DNA of 64,000 bases from Rhodobiaceae bacterium UBA7804 (GTDB taxonomy: Bacteria; Pseudomonadota; Alphaproteobacteria; Parvibaculales; Parvibaculaceae), in the NCBI GenBank assembly GCA_002480495.1, contig DLCG01000017.1, forward strand, positions 186,473 to 250,472. Reading direction: 5' to 3'. The notes under the pieces were generated by a model, which searched no databases, was not told where the DNA came from, and saw only the letters and a list, made by a program, of their open reading frames with translations. A program made the position numbers and the translations under genes. Shown in pieces: positions 25,362-33,208 of this stretch. Numbering within the stretch: the stretch's first letter is position 1; each line of letters starts with the position of its first letter.

Positions 25362-26237
25362 TTATGCGGCTTCGATGACCGTCTCGGCCTTTTCCGGCAC
25401 GACGCGATTTTCGATAGAACCGAGCTTTTCGACCTCGACGCGAACGACGTCGCCTTCCTTGAGGAACTGCATCGGCTTCATTGCCGCGCCGACGCCGCCG
25501 GACGTGCCCGTGAAGATCACGTCGCCCGGGTCCAGCGTGAAGGCCTGGCTCAGATGCGCGATCTGGTCGAAGCAGTTGAAGATGAGATGCTTCGTGTTCG
25601 AGTTCTGGCGGAGCTCGCCATTGACCCAGCACTTGATGTCGAGCGCATGCGGATCGCCGACTTCGTCGGGCGTCACGATCCACGGGCCCGTGGGACCATG
25701 CGTGTCGAAGCTCTTGCCGATCTGCCATGTATTCGTGCGGAGCTGCCAGTCGCGCACGCTGACATCGTTGCCGACGAAATAGCCCGCGATCACTTCATGC
25801 GCGCGTTCCTTCGGCACATGCTTGCAGCGCTTGCCGATGACGAAACACATCTCCGCCTCGTAATCGAGCAGCGAGGAAACGGCGGGAAGCGCGATATCGG
25901 CGTAAGGGCCGGTGATGCAGTTGTGCTGCTTGTTGAACCAGACCTGATGCTCGGGCATCGCCTGCCCGGATTCTTCCACATGGTCGCGGTAGTTGAGGCC
26001 GATGGCGAGAACCTTGCCCGGAAAGGGAATGGGCGCTTCGAGCGTCACCTTGTCGAGGGGAATGGTACTTGCCTCTTCCGCCGCCGCACGCGCCTTCGCC
26101 ATTGCAGCTTCGCTCGAGATGAGCGCGATCATGTCGCGCGGAAGATCGGGCACAGCAACCGAGAGATCGACGATGCCGCCATCGCGGACGACGCCGATGC
26201 GTGTGGAGCCACCCTCGGTAAAGGTTGCGAGTTTCAT
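25362..26237 (-). CDS. Fumarylacetoacetate hydrolase family protein
   Basis: A 291-residue FAH-fold enzyme. The metal-binding acids are in the LLDYEAEMCFVIGK stretch, and the substrate-side region contains GNDVSVRDWQ and GPWIVTPDEV. The family includes fumarylpyruvate hydrolases and 2-hydroxyhepta-2,4-diene-1,7-dioate isomerases/decarboxylases, which act after ring cleavage. In this operon it would process the meta-cleavage product made by the dioxygenase. It starts 27 bases after that gene's stop. Confidence 0.87.
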   Translation of the reverse strand: MKLATFTEGGSTRIGVVRDGGIVDLSVAVPDLPRDMIALISSEAAMAKARAAAEEASTIPLDKVTLEAPIPFPGKVLAIGLNYRDHVEESGQAMPEHQVWFNKQHNCITGPYADIALPAVSSLLDYEAEMCFVIGKRCKHVPKERAHEVIAGYFVGNDVSVRDWQLRTNTWQIGKSFDTHGPTGPWIVTPDEVGDPHALDIKCWVNGELRQNSNTKHLIFNCFDQIAHLSQAFTLDPGDVIFTGTSGGVGAAMKPMQFLKEGDVVRVEVEKLGSIENRVVPEKAETVIEAA

Positions 26238-26264
26238 GCTTCCAGTTCCTTCGTTGAATTCTTG

Positions 26265-27185
26265 TCAGGAGCCCATGGAGGGCGGCGCTTCCGGTCCCCA
26301 CTGGTTGCCCATCAGCTTGTCGATGCCGACGACATTGGGCGGTGTTTCATTGTTGAAGAGATCGCCATCGGTCCAGTGTTCGACCGTGTGACCCCAGGGG
26401 TCGCGCCAGTAGTCGAAGATCTGGCTGCCGAGAATGTGCCGGCCAACGCCCCATTCATGCCTGCGGCCCGACTTCTCCAGCACCTGGTGACCGGCCATGA
26501 GATCGTCGAAATTCGCGACCTCGAAGGCGGCGTGATTGAAGCCGGGCGTGCCCGTGCCGACGGGGAAAAGCGTGTGATGATCGACATGCGTCGCGCCGCG
26601 GTCGCAGCGCAGGAAGGCGCCGATGGGCGCGCCGGGCGCGATCTCGATTTCGTCGGAGGTGACGAGGCCGAAGCGTTCCTTGTACCAGGCCTCGCTTTCG
26701 CGAAAGTCCTTCACATTGATCACGCAATGGCCGAGGCGCTTCACCTGCGAGGGACCGGGCTCGACACGAAGGGGCACACCGCGTCGCGGACGGTCGCCTC
26801 CGTCATTGTGAACGAGGCGACGCTTGAGCGCGATCGCTTCCGGCGCGGTCTGCCCGGCGACGACATCGACGGGAAAGCCGTTCGGGTCGGTGAAGCGGAC
26901 GATCCTGCCGCCGCCCGGCGCATCGCTCTCCTCGACGGGCAGGCCGAATTCCCGGCCGAGCCTTTCGAGGTCGGCAACGCTTTCCGCATAGAAGCCGAGG
27001 CCCGCGAAGCCAGGCTCTCCAAGCTCCGTCACATGAGCGAAGGGCAGCGGGTCCGTGCCGCGCATGAAGAGCTTGTCCGCGCGCCGCTCCGCGCGATGAA
27101 GGCCGAACTCCAGAAGGAATTTTTCCATCTCGTCGAGATCGGGCGCGCGGAAGCGCACATAGGCAATATCGGTGACCTTGATCAT
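26265..27185 (-). CDS. VOC-family extradiol ring-cleavage dioxygenase
   Basis: A 306-residue type I extradiol dioxygenase with two vicinal-oxygen-chelate modules. The Fe(II) ligands are His153 (RLGHCVINVKD), His218 (GFNHAAFEV) and Glu269 (WGHTVEHWTD), all in the C-terminal module, as in 2,3-dihydroxybiphenyl and catechol 2,3-dioxygenases. It cleaves the catechol ring next to the two hydroxyls. The ATG at 27185 (MIKVTDIAYVRFRAPDLDEM) matches the family start; the longer upstream frame is antisense-like coding over the TetR gene. It follows tetR by 34 bases. Confidence 0.87.
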   Translation of the reverse strand: MIKVTDIAYVRFRAPDLDEMEKFLLEFGLHRAERRADKLFMRGTDPLPFAHVTELGEPGFAGLGFYAESVADLERLGREFGLPVEESDAPGGGRIVRFTDPNGFPVDVVAGQTAPEAIALKRRLVHNDGGDRPRRGVPLRVEPGPSQVKRLGHCVINVKDFRESEAWYKERFGLVTSDEIEIAPGAPIGAFLRCDRGATHVDHHTLFPVGTGTPGFNHAAFEVANFDDLMAGHQVLEKSGRRHEWGVGRHILGSQIFDYWRDPWGHTVEHWTDGDLFNNETPPNVVGIDKLMGNQWGPEAPPSMGS

Positions 27186-27219
27186 TTTCTTTCCTCCCTG
27201 AACCGCCTGGCGCGCCTTT

Positions 27220-27891
27220 TCACAGGAAACTGAAACCCGTCGCATCGAAAGGACGGGACAGGATGTCCTGCACGTCCGTCTCCGCCACGCCGAGGCCACG
27301 CAACAACATCTGCGCGATGTCATGCGCATAACCTTCGCCGCGCAGGATTTCCGTGCCCGCGCCCGTATCGAGGAGATGACGCATGGCGGCTGTCGCGAGA
27401 CCGACGATGAAGTGCAGCGCGACCTGTTCGTCCGGCACATGGATGCGGCCTTGTGCGATGCCCGCGCGAATGTCGTCGAGGAGCGGCAAGTTCCCCGCAC
27501 TGCCGACGGCGAGACCGCCGTCATAGAGACGCGAGAGCATCGCCGCCTTGTCGGGGTTGCTGACCACATTGGCCATGAAGAGGCGAACACCGCGCGCGAT
27601 GCGTTCCGCCGGGTCGCCGATACCCTCATTGAGCCGCGTGACCGCAGCATCGAGATCGTGGCGGATTGCGGCGCCGACCGCCCGTGCGATCTCCGACCGG
27701 TCCGTGAAGTAGTTGTAGAAGGTGCCCTTCGCGACGCCCGCGACATTGACGATCTCGTCGATCGTCGTCGCATCCACGCCCTGCTTTGCGAAAAGCTTGA
27801 GCGACGCCTCGACGAGAATGGCCCGCATCCGCTCCCGGCGCAGCGATCCGGCCTCGTCCTGCTTCGCGGCAACGGCGTTCCGGCTGGCCAT
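27220..27891 (-). CDS. TetR family regulator of the aromatic-cleavage operon
   Basis: A 223-residue repressor. The HTH reads ATTIDEIVNVAGVAKGTFYNYFTDRSEI, the standard TetR pattern with GTFYNYF. The remainder is the helical ligand domain. The start at 27891 (MASRNAVAAK) follows GGGAGAGAAAC; an ATG at 27918 is in frame but unsupported. It is the first gene of the minus-strand operon and has a double palindromic operator upstream (27922-27954), so it likely represses itself and the catabolic genes until an aromatic acid or its CoA ester binds. Confidence 0.9.
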   Translation of the reverse strand: MASRNAVAAKQDEAGSLRRERMRAILVEASLKLFAKQGVDATTIDEIVNVAGVAKGTFYNYFTDRSEIARAVGAAIRHDLDAAVTRLNEGIGDPAERIARGVRLFMANVVSNPDKAAMLSRLYDGGLAVGSAGNLPLLDDIRAGIAQGRIHVPDEQVALHFIVGLATAAMRHLLDTGAGTEILRGEGYAHDIAQMLLRGLGVAETDVQDILSRPFDATGFSFL

Positions 27892-27921
27892 GTTTCTCTC
27901 CCCGAGGCGTTTCGCCAATTG

Positions 27922-27954
27922 TGACTAAATGGTCAAATAATGACTATATAGTCA
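27922..27954 (-). promoter_or_regulatory. TetR operator pair
   Basis: TGACTATATAGTCA (27941-27954) is a perfect 14-bp palindrome. TGACTAAATGGTCA (27922-27935) is a degenerate copy 19 bp away, nearly two helical turns. Both lie 31-63 bases upstream of the TetR start codon, so they are likely its autoregulatory operators. Confidence 0.75.
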
Positions 27955-28041
27955 ACTAGACGGGCAGTCAGTTTTCCCTCCTCTCCGTGCAACGCAAGGA
28001 AAGTCGTTTGGAATCAGAGAGATACAGAAAGTGACCGCTGG

Positions 28042-28791
28042 TCAGACCGTCGGGAACATCTTCGAGCGCATGGGGCACCCCTCATGGAGGAGACCGCGAA
28101 AAAGGAGATCGATTTCGAGATCGATCAAACCTTCAGGATCGGTCCAGGGGAACTCGTTATGGGTGATCATGAGGGAAACGATCCCGTGACCGCCCGCCCA
28201 GATCGCCTCGGCGAGGAGATCCGTGTCGCCGTGGCGCGTCATGCCCCTGTTGACCGCCTCGCGCACGGCGCCATCCAGAACACCGAAAGCGAGCGATCCC
28301 TTTGACGGCCGGGCTTTCGCCTCCTCCGTCCGGGGAACGGCCATGCCGGCGCGGACGAGCCCCGACATCGGCGTCATGAAGACGAGGCGATAGGCCTCCG
28401 GATGCGAGAGACCATAGTCGATATAGGCGCGCATCGCCCGACGCAGCCTCTCGAGCGGTTGCGCCTCGCTCTCGATCGCGCGTGAAAGCGCCTCGAGAAG
28501 GTCGGAGAAGAAGTCCTCGATGATGACGAAGAGGATCGCCTCCTTGTTCTCGAAATGCTGATAGATCGCCGCCTGGGTGATGCCGACTTCCTTTGCGATC
28601 TTGCGCATGGAGACATGCTCGATCCCCTCGCCCGAGAAGAGCGCCTTGGCGGCGGCCACGATCTGACGGCGGCGCTCCTCGGGGGAAAGACGGCGGCGGG
28701 GCGGCCTGCCCGGCATTTCCGCGGGGGCCTTCTCTTTCCTCGCCTGTCGCGGGGCCGAATCCGAGGGCCCCTTTCCCGTTTTTTTCGCCAT
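28042..28791 (-). CDS. TetR family regulator divergent from an RND pump
   Basis: A 249-residue TetR protein with a basic, proline-rich N-terminal tail of about 35 residues. The HTH is VSMRKIAKEVGITQAAIYQHFENKEAI. The C-terminal domain (AYRLVFMTPMSGLVR, AIWAGGHGIVSLMITHNEFPW) resembles the TetR_C_33/WHG group. It is transcribed divergently from the RND membrane fusion gene 86 bases away, with paired direct repeats between them. A role in repressing the pump and itself is likely. Confidence 0.88.
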   Translation of the reverse strand: MAKKTGKGPSDSAPRQARKEKAPAEMPGRPPRRRLSPEERRRQIVAAAKALFSGEGIEHVSMRKIAKEVGITQAAIYQHFENKEAILFVIIEDFFSDLLEALSRAIESEAQPLERLRRAMRAYIDYGLSHPEAYRLVFMTPMSGLVRAGMAVPRTEEAKARPSKGSLAFGVLDGAVREAVNRGMTRHGDTDLLAEAIWAGGHGIVSLMITHNEFPWTDPEGLIDLEIDLLFRGLLHEGCPMRSKMFPTV

Positions 28792-28793
28792 GA

Positions 28794-28856
28794 ACGCTAA
28801 TTAACACCGTTCGGGAGGGTTGACCATCATCGGAGGTACGCTAAATAAACACCGTT
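28794..28856. promoter_or_regulatory. Paired direct repeats in the tetR/RND divergent promoter
   Basis: ACGCTAATTAACACCGTT (28794-28811) and ACGCTAAATAAACACCGTT (28838-28856) are near-identical, differing by one inserted A and one base. They start 44 bases apart and fill the AT-rich gap between the two start codons. These are candidate binding sites for the divergent TetR protein. Confidence 0.6.
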
Positions 28857-28877
28857 AGGTAATTAGGGAGGCTGGGA

Positions 28878-29987
28878 ATGGGGTCCTTCTCGCGCATGGT
28901 ACGCCTTGCCGCGATTTCCGCGGTGGTTTTGTCGCTTGCTGCCTGCGGCGAGGACCCCGGAGAGCCGGAAGCGGAGGCGGCGGCGATCCCCGTGCAGGTG
29001 GCGGAGGCCCGCCCCGCGCCGGAAGCCGCCTATGTGACGGCTTTCGGCCTTGTGCGCCCGGACCTCGACGCGACCCTTTCCTTCAAGATTTCGGGCCTCG
29101 TGAAATCCATCGCCGTCGATACGGGCGACCGGGTGAAGAAGGGCGACGTGCTCGCCGAACTCGACATGCGCGAGATCGGCGCCGATGCCCGCCGCGCGGC
29201 AGCCGCCGCAGCCAAGGCGAAGCGCGACGTGGAGAGGCTGAAGCCGCTCTTCGAAAAGGGCTTTGCAAGCAATCAGGCCATGCAGGATGCGGAAACGGCC
29301 TATGACCTTGCCGTGGCGGAGCGGCAGCGCGTCGAATTCAACCGTCAGCTATCGACCATCACGGCGCCCGCGGACGGCGTGGTCCTCTCGCGCATGGCCG
29401 AGCCCAACGAGATCGTGAGCGCGGGTGCGCCGATACTCACCGTGAGCCAGGGCGGCGGCGGCTTCATCCTGAAATCCGGACTGGCCGACCGCGACGTCGC
29501 GCAGATCCGGGTAGGTGCAAAGGCGCATGTGACGCTCGATGCCTTTCCGGATCGGGAAATCGCAGGCACCGTTCGCCGCATTGCCGCGGCAAGCGAGGCG
29601 CGCACGGGAACTTTCGAAGTCGAGATCGAACTGGACGACACGCCGGCGGGAACGGCGAGCGGGTTTATCGGCGAAGCGCGGATCGAGCCCGTCGCGGCCA
29701 GCAAGCGCGCGCACGTGCTCGCGATACCGGCGACCGCCATTCTGGAAGGACATGGCGCCACGGCCAATGTCTATGTCGTCGATGAGAAGAGCATGACCGT
29801 TCGTCCGATACGCATCGAGATATTGCGCGTGGCGGGCGACAGCATCATCGTCAGGGGCGGCCTCTCCGAAGGCGACCGCGTGGTGAGCGCGGGCGCGCCC
29901 TATCTCCGGCCCGGCGCGAAAATTCGCGTGGTCAGCGACCTCAAGGCGGCGCGCGCCGCCACGGCGCCGGAGATTGCCCAGCCATGA
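28878..29987 (+). CDS. RND efflux periplasmic adaptor (membrane fusion lipoprotein)
   Basis: A 369-residue periplasmic adaptor subunit. The signal ends with the lipobox LAAC (Cys23), so it is lipid-anchored in the inner membrane. The barrel-sandwich domain starts FKISGLVKSIAVDTGDRVKKGDVLAELDMREIG, followed by an alpha-helical hairpin and ITAPADGVVLSRMAEPNEIV. It should connect the RND pump to an outer-membrane channel; no TolC-like gene is present nearby. Its stop overlaps the RND pump start (ATGA). Confidence 0.9.
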   Translation: MGSFSRMVRLAAISAVVLSLAACGEDPGEPEAEAAAIPVQVAEARPAPEAAYVTAFGLVRPDLDATLSFKISGLVKSIAVDTGDRVKKGDVLAELDMREIGADARRAAAAAAKAKRDVERLKPLFEKGFASNQAMQDAETAYDLAVAERQRVEFNRQLSTITAPADGVVLSRMAEPNEIVSAGAPILTVSQGGGGFILKSGLADRDVAQIRVGAKAHVTLDAFPDREIAGTVRRIAAASEARTGTFEVEIELDDTPAGTASGFIGEARIEPVAASKRAHVLAIPATAILEGHGATANVYVVDEKSMTVRPIRIEILRVAGDSIIVRGGLSEGDRVVSAGAPYLRPGAKIRVVSDLKAARAATAPEIAQP

Positions 29988-32900
29988 TCCTGAGCAACAT
30001 TTCCGGATTTGCCGTCCGCAACTGGCAGTTCACGCTCGTCGTCTTCGCCATGCTGGCGGCGATAGGCTTCAATGCCTTCAACACGATTCCCCGCGCCGAA
30101 GACCCCGAACTGAAGGGACCCTTCGCCGTCATCAATGTGGCGCTTCCCGGCGCCGACCCGGCCGACATCGAAAAGCTCGTCATCCGCCCCATCGAGGACG
30201 CGGTGAACCGGCTCGACGACCTGAAGGAACTGGAAAGCCGCGCCGAAGACGGACTTGCCGTGATCACGGTCGAGTTCGACTGGTCGACCGATCCCGACAA
30301 GAAATACGATGACGTCGTGCGCGAGATAAATGCGCTGCGCCCATCGCTTCCCTCCGGCATTCGCCGCCTCGACATCAACAAGTTCCGAACCTCGCTCACG
30401 AATATCGTGCAGATCGCGCTCGTTTCGGAAACGGCGCCGAACCGCGTGCTGGAAGACCTGGCGGACGACCTGACGGACGAGCTCTACCGCGTGCCCGGCG
30501 TGCGCGACGCGGAAGTCTGGGCGCTACCTCAATCGGAAGTGCGCGTGGCGCTCGATTTCGGACGGCTGGCCGCGCTTGCCATTCCCGTAACCGCAGTCGC
30601 GAACGCGGTAGGGGCCGATTCCACGGAACTCCCCGGCGGGCCCATCCATTCGGGCGCGCGCCGCTTCAACCTCAAGACGGCGGGCGGCTATGACGATCTC
30701 GAGGAAATCCGCAACACGGTGGTCGGCAATTTCGGCGGCAATTTCGTGCGCGTGCGCGACGTGGCCGACGTGTCCTGGGAGACCGAGGAGGCGACCTATC
30801 TCGGCTGGTACAATGGCAAGCGCGCCGCCTTCGTCACCGCGAACCAGAAGGAAGGCCAGAACGTCTTCAAGGTGCGCGACGGCATCTTCGAGGTGCTCGA
30901 CCAGTTCGAGCAGCGCCTGCCGCCGGATATCCGGATGGAACGCGCCTTCGACCAGTCGATTTCCGTCGCGAACCGGCTGAACCGTCTCTATATCGACTTC
31001 GCCATCGCCGTCGCGCTTGTCAGCATCACGCTTCTGCCGCTCGGGCTCCGCGCCGCCGGCATCGTGATGGTCTCGATCCCCCTCTCGCTCGCCGTCGGCA
31101 TCGCAATGCTGAACTTGACCGGCTTTTCGCTGAACCAGCTCTCCATCGCGGGACTCGTTCTCTCTCTCGGCCTGCTGGTCGACGACTCAATCGTCGTGGT
31201 GGAGAATATCGAGCGATATCTGCGCGAGGGAAAGCGCCGCTACGAAGCCGCCATCGCCGCGACATCGCAGATATCGCTCGCGGTCGTCGGCTGCACCGCG
31301 GCGCTGATCCTCGCCTTCCTGCCGCTTCTCTTCCTGCCGGAAGGCGCGGGCAAGTTCACGCGATCGCTCCCCGTCGCCGTTCTCTTCACGGTCACCGCAT
31401 CGCTCGGCATCGCGCTCACGATCATTCCCTTTCTCGCCAGCCGCCTGCTGAGCGACAAGGCGCATCCCGAAGGCAATATCTTCCTGCGCATCGTGATGCG
31501 GGGCATCCATACCTTCTACCGCCCGATGCTGCATTTCGCACTGACCTGGCCGCGCGCCACCGTGATCGGCGCCATGGCTGTCTGCTTCGCGAGCTTCGCG
31601 CTCATCCCCGTTATCGGCTTCAGCCTCTTCCCGCCCGCCGACAGCCGCCAGTTCGTCGTTCGCATCGAAACACCGCAGGGCACGAGCCTGGAGGAAACGG
31701 AAAAGGCGCTCGCCTATGTGACGGAGAAGCTGCTGGAGCGGCCGGAGATCGAATGGGTGATGGGCAATCTCGGCCGCTCGAACCCGCAGATCTTCTACAA
31801 CGAAAATGCGCGCGAACAGCGCGCCAACAAGGCCGAAGCCTTCGTGCAGATGACGGAATTCGACCGCGAGCGCACCCCGAAACTTCACGACGAGCTGCGC
31901 GCCGAATTCGCCAAATATCCGGGCGCCCAGATCGTGCTTCGCACATTCCAGAACGGCCCGCCGATCGAGGCGCCGATCGCGGTTCGGATATTCGGACCCG
32001 ATCTCGGTATTCTGAAGGAACTCGCGGCGGAGGTGACGCGGGTCATCGAAGACGTCGAGGGCACGCGCGACGTCGTGAACCCGGTGCGCCTCGACCGGAC
32101 CGACTACAATCTCGGCATCAACACGGAAAAGGCCGGGCTTCTCGGCGTGACGCCGGGCGAGATCGACCGCACCATCAGGCTCGCAATCGTCGGGGAAACG
32201 GTGGGCGCCTTCCGCGAGACAGACGGCGACGAGTTTCCGATCGTCACACGCTTGCCGCTCGACAAGCATCACACGATCGAGACGCTGGAGAATATCTATG
32301 TGCCCGTCGCGAGCGGCGAGGCCATTCCGCTGAACCAGCTTTCGCAGCCCAGGCTCGAATCCGCGCCCGCCCGCATCGACCGGTTCGACAGGCAGCGCCT
32401 TACGACGGTCACCGCCTATACGCAGACCGGCTACAACACCGAAAAGGTGACGAACGAGGTCTTCCGCCGTCTTGCCGATCTGCCGCTTCCGCCCGGCTAT
32501 CAATTCGCGGCGGGCGGCGAGATCGAAGCGCGGCAGGCAGGCTTTTCCGGTCTTGGCGATGCGATCCTGATCGCCATCTTCGGCATTATCGGCGTGCTCA
32601 TTCTGGAGTTCCGCGCCTTCCGCACCACCGCCGTCGTCGCGGGCGTCATACCGCTCGGCATGCTGGGCGGGCTTCTCGGCCTTTTCGTTTCGGGCTATTC
32701 GCTCTCCTTCACGGCCGTTATCGGTTTCATCGCGCTCATCGGCATCGAGATCAAGAGCTCGATCCTGCTCGTCGATTTCACCAACCAGCTGCGCCGCGAA
32801 GGCGTGGAGCTGCGCGAGGCGGTGGAACGCGCCGGCGAAATCCGCTTTCTGCCGGTACTGCTCACCTCGCTGACGGCAATCGGCGGTCTGACGCCGCTGG

Positions 32901-33082
32901 CGATGCAGGGCTCGGGTCTCTACTCGCCGCTGGCCTTCGTCATCATTGGCGGCCTCGTCTCCTCGACGCTTCTCTCGCGCCTCGTGACGCCGGCCATGTA
33001 TTACCTGCTGGCGCCGCGCGACCTCGAAGAGAGCGCGGCCGGGACAATGCCGGACGGCGCCGCGCCGCGCGCGGGCGACTGA
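29984..33082 (+). CDS. RND efflux transporter permease
   Basis: A 1032-residue inner-membrane RND transporter of the AcrB/MexF type with 12 transmembrane helices and two large periplasmic loops. It begins ISGFAVRNWQFTLVVFAML, has the GLLVDDSIVVVENIERYLREG helix (the TM4 proton-relay region) and IALIGIEIKSSILLVDFTNQLRREG in the second half. Proton-driven export of hydrophobic compounds is expected. The sequence is of the branch annotated as efflux RND permease rather than the heavy-metal (CusA) branch, as no methionine metal relay is evident. Co-translated with the adaptor. Confidence 0.93.
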   Translation: MILSNISGFAVRNWQFTLVVFAMLAAIGFNAFNTIPRAEDPELKGPFAVINVALPGADPADIEKLVIRPIEDAVNRLDDLKELESRAEDGLAVITVEFDWSTDPDKKYDDVVREINALRPSLPSGIRRLDINKFRTSLTNIVQIALVSETAPNRVLEDLADDLTDELYRVPGVRDAEVWALPQSEVRVALDFGRLAALAIPVTAVANAVGADSTELPGGPIHSGARRFNLKTAGGYDDLEEIRNTVVGNFGGNFVRVRDVADVSWETEEATYLGWYNGKRAAFVTANQKEGQNVFKVRDGIFEVLDQFEQRLPPDIRMERAFDQSISVANRLNRLYIDFAIAVALVSITLLPLGLRAAGIVMVSIPLSLAVGIAMLNLTGFSLNQLSIAGLVLSLGLLVDDSIVVVENIERYLREGKRRYEAAIAATSQISLAVVGCTAALILAFLPLLFLPEGAGKFTRSLPVAVLFTVTASLGIALTIIPFLASRLLSDKAHPEGNIFLRIVMRGIHTFYRPMLHFALTWPRATVIGAMAVCFASFALIPVIGFSLFPPADSRQFVVRIETPQGTSLEETEKALAYVTEKLLERPEIEWVMGNLGRSNPQIFYNENAREQRANKAEAFVQMTEFDRERTPKLHDELRAEFAKYPGAQIVLRTFQNGPPIEAPIAVRIFGPDLGILKELAAEVTRVIEDVEGTRDVVNPVRLDRTDYNLGINTEKAGLLGVTPGEIDRTIRLAIVGETVGAFRETDGDEFPIVTRLPLDKHHTIETLENIYVPVASGEAIPLNQLSQPRLESAPARIDRFDRQRLTTVTAYTQTGYNTEKVTNEVFRRLADLPLPPGYQFAAGGEIEARQAGFSGLGDAILIAIFGIIGVLILEFRAFRTTAVVAGVIPLGMLGGLLGLFVSGYSLSFTAVIGFIALIGIEIKSSILLVDFTNQLRREGVELREAVERAGEIRFLPVLLTSLTAIGGLTPLAMQGSGLYSPLAFVIIGGLVSSTLLSRLVTPAMYYLLAPRDLEESAAGTMPDGAAPRAGD

Positions 33083-33137
33083 TCCTCCCCGGCCGCAACG
33101 ACGAAGCGGACTCCCTCATCCGCAGCGGCCGAAAGAG

Positions 33138-33170
33138 AAAGGGCGGCGCCTCTTGCGAGGGCCGCCCTTT
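33138..33170. terminator. Hairpin terminator between convergent RND and MMPL genes
   Basis: AAAGGGCGGC (33138-33147) pairs with GCCGCCCTTT (33161-33170), giving a ten-base outer stem with A/T runs on both sides, 55 bases after the RND stop. Confidence 0.7.
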
Positions 33171-33208
33171 CGATTTGCCGGGAAAGCCGGACGAGCCGGC
33201 CAGTCCCC

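Noticed and set aside
25167..27233. A 688-residue plus-strand frame over the aromatic operon
   Set aside because: Antisense to three well-supported genes; composition is that of a codon shadow.
27186..27872. Upstream extension of the extradiol dioxygenase frame
   Set aside because: The extension lies inside tetR in another frame; the family start MIKVTDI at 27185 is clear.
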